A program made the translations under genes and the position numbers. A stretch of DNA of 64,000 bases from Adiantum capillus-veneris (Eukaryota > Streptophyta > Polypodiopsida > Polypodiales > Pteridaceae), in NCBI GenBank assembly GCA_014529385.2, contig CM043965.1:16118912-16182911 (forward strand), given 5' to 3'. A model generated the notes under the pieces. That model was not told where the DNA came from. It saw nothing but the letters and a program-made list of their open reading frames with translations, and did not search any database. Every line of letters starts with the position of its first letter. Within the stretch, counting starts at the first letter, position 1. Below, one piece after another: positions 57,328 to 64,000 of this stretch.

Positions 57328-58054
57328 TCAACCTTCCCTCATCCCTGGCGTTTCCATCTCCAGTAGCTATCGCCATCATTCCCCAGTGCTTGGCGTTCTA
57401 CCCTTTACCAGCAGTAGCAGGAAACTACGAACGCTAGCAAGATCCTGCCACAGTTCAGCGTTTTGGCCCAATAAGCCTAGCGTTTTTGGCAAGGGGCAGA
57501 TCCAGCCAGCGTTTTGTTTTCAGCCTTCATCAACAGCAAGTACACAACGATTTCAGCCTTATGCACAGTAGCACCCCGGATCGGTTGCAGATAGATGCTC
57601 CCCCATTTTCAGCCATAAAAACGCAGTAAGAAACCAGTCATTTTCAGCCCCGAAAACAGTCATTTTCAGCCACCAAAACAGTCCCGAAAACAGTAGTTAG
57701 AAGACCACAGATCTCAGCCACCAAGTTGTCGTCGTCGTCATCGGCATAGTCCAAGTTGCATCACTCCATTGCATTCGCATTGTACACCTTTGTGCAATCA
57801 AAGTAGACCACTCTCGCCGACGAGAGTGGGGCCTTCGGAGGAGGGTTTTACAACCTCTCGGTGTCGTATCTCTTCTCTCTCCTTCTCTCAGTCTCATTCA
57901 TTTGCACGCACAATATCCACTCACTTTGTTCGTGATCATAGCACTCTCCATAAGACGGAAAGCTCTCTTTTTCTCTAAAGAACTAAAAGGAACCTTTAGC
58001 AATAAAGATCACTAATCTTGAGAAAAAACAACATTCATTCCGTTGCACCTTACA
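57328..58054 (+). repeat. 3' LTR, 5'-truncated
   Basis: Matches 55,665-56,358 of the 5' LTR, with small differences and a 36-bp addition near 57,975-58,010 (ctaaagaactaaaaggaacc region). Ends gttgcaccttaca. Confidence 0.9.
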
Positions 58055-58059
58055 CTGAA

Positions 58060-58384
58060 CCTGCATAGTAATCCACTGAGCCCTGCCTGGCACAATAATC
58101 CCTCTGCCCACAATGGCCTGCTGCAATGAGTCCGCAATAGTTATACATACCTCACCTTGGATGCCTCCAGGTCCAAAAGCAGCTGACCAAAAGGTATCAT
58201 ATCGTCCACGCAAAATTTGACCACATCGCCGAATGCGGCTCTCACACAGATGGTGCTCCTGAAGCATAAGGAGATCAATCTCTCCTCCCACAAGGCAACG
58301 CTGAAGCTCCTGACGCAATCGGCCCCGCTGTGGCTGAAACTGGGGCCCACCTAGTCCCTGCACGTTCCATGACACGATCCTCAT
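58060..58384 (-). pseudogene. LINE endonuclease, N-terminal part
   Basis: From MRIVSWNVQGLGG to RAQWITMQVQ, where the LTR element interrupts it. Only about 60 bp of 5' sequence precedes the ATG before LTR-family internal sequence begins at about 58,446. Confidence 0.85.
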
Positions 58385-58445
58385 GGGGAGCGAGAGAGAA
58401 CAGATGCTGCCGCAGCAGCAAGACGGGCTATCTTCGAGGCTGGCT

Positions 58446-59687
58446 TGGATGGGGACTTGGCAAGCTTTCAAGAAAATGTTTTGCCCGAAGTTATATGGTT
58501 TCTGACATCTTCCTTCGGAGTGCAACTTTTTGCAGAGTGGGGTATCCTGAAATGCTTGCCATGGAAACCCTAGCAGATTATAACTTGAAATTTCTCAACA
58601 TCTCTCAGTAGGTTTCTTTTTGAGTTGATAACCTTGGAGGTCCGGTGTGACTTGCCATATCTTGGGACAACCATCAACGTCACAAGAACACTGTCTGTCC
58701 AAGAGCTGATGGACCATGCTTTGGTTGTCTACAACCTTATGGAAGGAACCTAACCCTAGTTTTTGGTGCACGTTTTAGGATGGAAAGTAAGTCGACTTTT
58801 CGAGCTCGACTGACGTCGAGATTTTTTTTAAAGTTTGAATTTTTTCTTAGAAGCTGTTTGAGAACTTATTTGGTGATCCTTTTTGAAAATTTGTTTGAAA
58901 TGGATGCTATCTGTTTTAAACCTGTCTTGGTGCCGATTTGAATTGTTTGACTATGGTTTTGAATATTGGTTTCAATGATTGGTGATTTTACTCCCGGGTG
59001 GAGAAGTGAGAAATATTGTTTTGGTATTGTTTGAACCTCGGAACAACATAGGCTTATGCCTCGGGAGCGTTTCGTTGTATGTTTGAAAACCTCGGAATGA
59101 CGCAGGCCGATGTTTGGGAAGCATTCCGTTGTATGCTAGAAAACCTCCGAACGACGTAGGTCGATGCTTGGGGAGCGTTTGGTTGTATGCTTGAACCTCC
59201 AAGCGACGCAGACTGCGGTCTGGGGAGCGTTTGGTTGTACAGTCGTCTGAGCTTATGGCCCGGATCATTTTAAGGTTATTTGCGGAGGAGGTGATGAGGT
59301 AGTCGTTGAGTAGCTTCATACCACAGACCGTTTGTCTCGGAGGAGTGCTCAACGGCGCTGTTTGTTGTGTCTTGTAACATGCATATGCGAGCATTCGTGT
59401 TGCATTGTGATGTAGCAATCACTGAATATTCCTAATTGGATGAGAGTGCTTGGGTATGTATTTTAGTGCATCAAGACACCCGTGGAAGATCAGTGCGGTC
59501 TCGGTGTGATGGCTAATTTTACTATGCTAGCATATCAAGAGTTCCGATTTGAACGAAAGGAGAAGCCAACTCCTTAACAAAAAAAATAGCAAACTGATTG
59601 TCCCTCGGAAATTTTTTCTAGCTAACTTGAATTGTTTTGCAAATATACTGTAATCGCGGATGATTACCCTCTTTCAAGAAGGGGGGA
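58446..59687 (+). mobile_element. Internal region 2, right part
   Basis: Begins ggacttggcaagctttcaag, a point about 415 bp earlier in the internal sequence than where the left part stopped, so about 0.4 kb is present on both sides of the LINE. Contains the four 52-bp repeats (59,030-59,241) and ends in the polypurine tract caagaagggggga before LTR C. Confidence 0.8.
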
Positions 59688-60078
59688 TGTCACAAACTAC
59701 TGACGTGTCAAGTCAGTGAAGAGCAGAGCCAACCTTGAGATCACGGCGGAGGGGCCGAAACCCTAAGAAGAACAAGCAACAGCAGAAGAAGAAGTCCTAC
59801 CAACTTATGGGACCCGACGTGGCAGTTGTACCGAATTTCGCGATTTATGCTGGCAGCTTTGGGCATTGCTTTTGGACCATATGCTTTTGAGTTTGAAGGC
59901 TTTTCATGTAAACTGCTTTTGGGGCCTAGGGCCTTTAAATACGAGGCCATGGGCTCATTCTCTGGCATGCTTCCTAGAGAAGATGGAGAGTCTGGAGTAC
60001 CGAAAAAACCGAAAGGGGCGCCAAGGTTTGGGGCCAATACTCTCTGGGATGGAATTCCGCCACTCCGTGTCACGTGTC

Positions 60079-60127
<49 letters not shown>

Positions 60128-60201
60128 CAATTGTTATTGAAGTGCTAAAAGTCTGTTCAGTCTGTTCTTTTCTGTTGGCACGTGGTGCCCGTCTTGTGAC
60201 A
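59688..60201 (+). repeat. LTR C
   Basis: 514 bp, tgtcacaaactactgacgtg to cttgtgaca, with a 45-bp CT tract (60,078-60,122) after cactccgtgtcacgtgtcgt. No primer site follows, so this is the outer right end of the array. Confidence 0.9.
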
Positions 60202-60650
60202 CCAACCATTTTAGTTTGTTCTCACACCACCTAATCCATGTCTCTGTCTTCCTCTATGGTCACCAAGTCTTCTCCTATTGATCTATAATAATTGCGTTAT
60301 CATTTTTCTTATTCCCATCATCTTGTTGATACTTGACTTCATTTTCTGAACCTATCTTATTTCCAGCGCTCTGTTGTTAATGTACGTTGGATTTCTAGCT
60401 CTTTTTAGTAGTTTATCTTCGGCTTTTTATGTGCAATCTTTCTCAAACATCGTAACTTCTGCAAATTGCACAAACTTACACCTTATGTTGTCTCATCCTA
60501 GCCTTTTATTCTCCCTGCATACAACTACCCTTACCTTATACATCTTGTGATTAAATTCCATTTTTCTTGCTCAAGTATGAACACCACCCTCGCCTTATAC
60601 AGCTTGAGTGACTAAATCCATTTTCTTGTTGAAGTCTGCAAACCACAGAA
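60202..60650. other. Flank right of the LTR array
   Basis: Non-coding, no element recognised. Confidence 0.4.
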
Positions 60651-61025
60651 TAGCCTACCCACCGTCGCCCCTATGTACCTAATTTTCCTCGCCCTAACCA
60701 CCCTCCCCTTGCCCCTATCCACCTCTCCCGCGCACCCCTATCTACCTTTCCCTCGGCCCTACCCACCTTTAATCTTCTCGCTCCCCTCTCCTCTACCCAG
60801 CCTTTCCTCCTCGGCTCTACCCACCCAAAACCCTTCATCCCTACCTGCCCTAACCCTCGCTGCTATCAACCCTACCCCTGGCCCCTACCTAGACCAAACC
60901 CCTCGTGCCTATTTATCCTACCCTTTATCCCTATCTACCCCCCCTACCCTATCTACCTTTACCCTCGCCCCTTACCTATGCCACTCGTCCCTATTTACCC
61001 CCAATCTTTTACTCGACCTTCTCTT
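60650..61025 (+). repeat. C-rich degenerate repeat (ccctaYctacc)
   Basis: Strong C/T strand asymmetry, with loose copies of cccctatctacc / ccctacccacc. The 161-residue frame across it is low-complexity (P, L, S, T) and not a supported protein. Confidence 0.7.
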
Positions 61026-61029
61026 TGTA

Positions 61030-62720
61030 CCGACCCTACCTGCATTGCAACCAATCTTCAGGCAAAAAATTGAGAATTGTAGCTTTTACACAGGAATGCA
61101 AAGGAGACTGCACCTAATTGATGCTTTTCTGACAACATTCCGCTATGGCTGCTACTAGGTAACAACAAAAGGACGCAGTGATTCTCGATGATACATGTAT
61201 GCTATTGGGATATCGATCGCATCTGCAATGTACATCTCCAGCATGCTTTTGTGGTATTGTCAACATCTGAGTGATTGATCAGGATAAGAGCACTTATCTC
61301 TCTGTACATATGCTTTTGTGAAATTGTTAGCATTTGAGTAGTTGATCTAGATAAGAGCACTCATCTCTCTTGCACAATGTGTCTCCATAACTGGAAGTAG
61401 AAAGCAATCGTGCAGGGAGATCTTGCGGAGGAGACCCGCACCTACTGAAAGCAGGTTAGTTCTAAAGATGAATTGGAGTCCGACAAGAGTAGCCATGGAG
61501 TTATGGACATGACCTTGAGCCCCTAGTGACGAAAGTTATAGAGCATTTGCACAAGAGGATTTTGATTCGGATTTAGATTCGAGAATAGGGAGTTCCAACG
61601 CCAACGAAGAAACTGCCAAAAGCAAAAAGAAGAGCAATCCTCAGTTAATGTCCCATGAGATTAACATGCTTGCAATAACCAAAAGCCATACAAAGCTCTC
61701 ACTAAATGTTCACTTGCTGCTCTCTAGTCCATCTCTTCGCAATGTCCTATCAGGGGATTAGCCGGAGAAACTGGGTGTAGAGGCGCTGGCTGCTGTTGCA
61801 TTACAAATTATGTACCTGTAGGTATTGTGCATGAGCTTTTGAACCTTTATTTGAAGGTACGAATCCACGTACTTGCTGTGACAGGAATTGGTCATGCTAT
61901 GGCAATAACAAGCTTTCCATCTTGGAAGCTGGCCACATGTACATACTCTTAGCTCTCCAAGGAAGCTACAATCTAGGCATGCCAGGACTTGTTTTAGCCC
62001 GATCACCCCCAATACCAGAGCAACAAAGCGCTTTTGGTAGTTTTCAAATACTCTTTTCTAGTTACAGATATCAAAGAGCAAGAAGGAAGATGTGATATCC
62101 CCACTACTTTTCCACATTGTGATGGTTGTACTGCTTGATACATCCTTTACCCTGTGGGTTTCATGAGATACTGTACACATCAGTGCAGTCGAGGGCAAAG
62201 AGTTCTAGAGCACAAGTGCAATCCACTCAAGTGAGCTTTCAATGCTGGCCTGTGTCATCAATATCCATGTCAGCCTTGTAGAGGTGGATGAGGGATCTCA
62301 ACAGCTCACTTCAAAGACACAAAGAAAGTCACTTGGAAGTGCCGCAGATCAGCCAAAGAAAAAGAGAAAGGCCAAAGTCGTGAAGGACACGACGGATTAC
62401 TCAGCAAGATGAGAGTGCCACATTCCACGACGCTCTCATTCTACATCCACCCCTGGTTCTATTGTGCCGGTGGTCAGCTCTACCATTCCTGGCTCGCTCC
62501 CCACAAGGTATTGTGTCTATGGGAGACTCCGACCTTTCGGTTGCCTCTGTGCCTTCCCCTACCACTCTCGTCTTCACTCCTTGCAAAGTTACTACTACTC
62601 ACACACCACCTGCAGTTTCCTTGTGACCTCTCCTTACCTCATGTTCACCCACTGAGCATGCTCTGAGCTTCACCTGCAGTGCATCTTCAGAGCCTTGGAC
62701 CACTTGGCACTATTGTTAGT
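61030..62720. other. Unassigned stretch
   Basis: No firm gene. A plus-strand segment near 62,280-62,411 reads VDEGSQQLTSKTQRKSLGSA then PKKKRKAKV, a nuclear-localisation-like cluster, before a stop. It could be an exon fragment but has no supporting context. Confidence 0.3.
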
Positions 62721-62860
62721 GTCACAAACTGCTGACGTGTCAAGCCACGGAAGACTTGAGCCTACCTACAGATACTGGCCGAGGGGTCTCAACCCTAAGA
62801 AGCAGCAGCAGCAAGCAGAAGTTCTCACCAACTTACAAGTCCCGGAGTTGGCCTAATGTT
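62721..62860 (+). repeat. Fragment of the TGTCACAAACTGCTGACGTG LTR family
   Basis: First about 140 bp of the LTR only (gtgtcacaaactgctgacgt, gccgaggggtctcaacccta, caccaactta). Cut off by the next element. Confidence 0.75.
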
Positions 62861-62874
62861 AAAAGAAGTTCCCG

Positions 62875-64000
62875 TCACAAACGGGAGCGCATATATAAAA
62901 TACATTCGGATAAATAGGATTTATCACTTATTACTGAAGCCAGAGGATATAGAGAGAAATAGATAGATAGAGGGATAGAGAGTGAGAAGATCGACACAGT
63001 ACTGGGGACCAGAAGATGGGCTGGTCCCCCCCCTGTAATAGTATCTTTATTATTGAGGAGAAGTCTATACAACCTTAAAATGGCAGCATGGAATTCTAAT
63101 GGATCAATCATCCTAGATGTAGGCACATTTGAGGATAGCTTTAGGGGAAGAGACATTATTTTTTATCGGAAACGCATCAGACTGCTGGCGGCACATTATC
63201 TAGAGTGATGGGATACCATTGGGAGACTACTTGTAGGCAGGAAGTGAGATCAACGCATAGAGGGCGGGGATCAGGAAGTGTGGCAGTCCTATTCAGGGAG
63301 GAGCTGCAACCCCTCATTCGTATTGTCGAACATATTACCACGTTCATTCTAGAATAAGACTCGATGGTTCCCGGAAGCCTCAGCTTCCGATTTCTAGGGC
63401 AAAACCCTATTCCAAGGAACTTTCGTTCCTTATTCCAAATCCTTGAGAACCAAGGTTCTCGCCTCTGGATCTCACCTTCCAGACTCGGGGCATGACATCC
63501 TGGCAACTCTCTTTTCCAACTCTGTTTCCAGAGTCCTCTTCCCGCAGAACAACTCTACTTTCCCGGACACGAAGTCCTTGGGAATCCCAACTTCCGGATC
63601 ACAAACTTGAGAGACTACCTCTCTCCGATCCGTGGATCTACTTCCCAAACTCGGGTACGAAACCCTTGGGCTGATCTGGCTCTAGTTCCTCAGAGCGCTT
63701 TTCTCCTGCAGAGGCTCATGCCTTCCTTTGTTTCCTACTCCCTCATGAAGAGGGGGTACACCTGCAATCAAATATTCGGAGATCATAACATGAAAATCGT
63801 TACCTTCAAAGTCTTGACGCTCGAAACGCAAGTCGGTTCTTGAAGAGCAATTCCTCGGAAGAGATCTCCAAATAGAAAATCCTCTCTTCCAATCCTACAC
63901 ACAAAAGAGGTGTGTTCTTGGATTCCTTCTCGTAAATCAGCCCCGTCGACGACGTTTATGGGCTGAAAACAGAGAAAAACAGCAGCTTGTCGCGATGGAA
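62875..64000 (+). mobile_element. LTR-like element (TGTCACAATCGGGAG), copy 2, runs off the window
   Basis: Matches 37,730-38,660: gggagcgc, gaagatcgacacagtactgg, a C run, taatagtatctttatt, then ccaaggaact and later blocks to the last base. A segment of about 255 bp (63,073-63,328) is present here but absent from copy 1. The GA tract is short and irregular (gatagatagagggatagaga) against 80 bp in copy 1. Confidence 0.75.

Larger units (their letters stand above)
55266..58054 (+). mobile_element. LTR retrotransposon inserted in the LINE (TSD CTGAA)
   Basis: 2,789 bp, flanked by a perfect 5-bp duplication ctgaa at 55,261-55,265 and 58,055-58,059. The 5' LTR (1,093 bp) is followed by a tRNA-Met primer site and a gag-like frame. 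That frame passes straight into the middle of the 3' LTR (57,328 onward): gag C-terminus, pol and the first about 400 bp of the 3' LTR are deleted. Not autonomous now. Confidence 0.9.
52024..58445 (-). mobile_element. L1-type LINE, dead, split by an LTR element
   Basis: Minus strand; poly-A tail at 52,044-52,024. The ORF2 start is MRIVSWNVQGLGG (ATG at 58,384). Endonuclease pieces lie at 58,384-58,060 and 55,260-54,823: LLMLQEHHLC holds the catalytic Glu, but GDFN is changed to GEFN; SDHAPV is intact. A linker (FHRQASQWTQVGES) and RT follow at 54,357-53,820 (RALPRGSCPGEDGLTPSFF, IYLIPKEGG, WRPITILNSAYKILAK, and in another frame GTQPGFVKERSILDN). RT then jumps past the palm: no F/YADD box exists. 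A C-terminal region leads to a CCHC-type zf-RVT (CAACDQLVESQRHCLWDC) at 52,831-52,241. Frameshifts near 53,940 and 52,850. Domain order matches plant L1. Confidence 0.9.

Noticed and set aside
60650-61025. Interstitial telomere repeat
   Set aside because: ccctaa occurs only sporadically; the dominant words are ccctac/cctatc, not the plant CCCTAAA unit.
60673-61158. 161-residue Pro/Leu/Ser-rich open frame
   Set aside because: Low-complexity translation of a C-rich repeat; no domain and no splice or start context.
62464-62655. Copia integrase fragment (RLRPFGCLCAF)
   Set aside because: Only one short block resembles Copia integrase; frame and flanks do not continue the similarity, so not annotated.

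Overview
The window reads as nuclear DNA of a land plant with a large, repeat-rich, AT-leaning genome. Genes carry GT-AG introns, one of them about 15 kb. There are LTR retrotransposons with tRNA-Met-type primer sites (TGGTATCAGAGC), a LINE of the plant L1 type, and a Mutator-like (MULE) transposase with a SWIM zinc finger. Dinucleotide tracts (CT/GA and CA/GT, up to about 80 bp) are very abundant. Together these suggest a non-seed vascular plant such as a fern; the species is inference and cannot be settled from the sequence alone. There are no prokaryotic operons, CRISPR arrays or rRNA genes.

Layout. 0.1-1.6 kb (minus): a four-exon gene for an AT-hook protein with a ParB/sulfiredoxin-like GNHR motif. 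3.36-6.56 kb (plus): a MULE transposase whose reading frame is cut by one TAG codon. The two are divergent, and the sequence between them holds a duplicated CT-tract segment. 6.8-8.4 kb (minus): a truncated Copia gag-protease-integrase remnant. 8.6-9.4 kb: local tandem repeats. 11.7-12.8 kb (minus): a decayed Gypsy reverse transcriptase. 14.3-18.2 kb (plus): a nearly full-length but badly decayed Copia internal region. 18.2-29.2 kb: mostly non-coding, with microsatellites and stray LTR/primer-site signals.

29.4-45.7 kb (plus): the first three exons of an aldo-keto reductase (AKR4/chalcone-reductase-like) with all four catalytic residues. Exon 2 and exon 3 are separated by a 15.3-kb intron packed with retrotransposons. 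These include a Gypsy 3' end with chromodomain remnant and LTR, a complete 1.7-kb non-autonomous LTR element (34,249-35,983), a minus-strand Copia element broken by insertions (37.4-41.9 kb), and a 1.1-kb solo-LTR-like insertion with a GCGT target duplication (42,382-43,508). The last exons of the gene are not seen; they lie beyond 64 kb or are lost.

45.75-60.2 kb: a nest of LTR elements. A 5'-truncated Gypsy integrase runs into a triplicated pol/LTR junction (3 x 349 bp). This is followed by three LTRs of one family in tandem (47,170-48,561; 50,788-51,299; 59,688-60,201) and an antisense solo LTR of the same family inserted in the first internal region. The second internal region holds a dead L1-type LINE (minus, 52.0-58.44 kb), itself split by an LTR element (55,266-58,054) with a perfect CTGAA target duplication. 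60.2-62.7 kb holds a C-rich degenerate repeat and unassigned sequence. 62.7-64.0 kb holds a fragment of the same LTR family and a second copy of the LTR-like element first seen at 37.7 kb, running off the end.

The only host-type gene recognised is the aldo-keto reductase. The AT-hook/ParB-like gene could be host or transposon cargo. Most of the rest is layers of mobile DNA, and the insertion order can be read directly from target duplications and interrupted frames.
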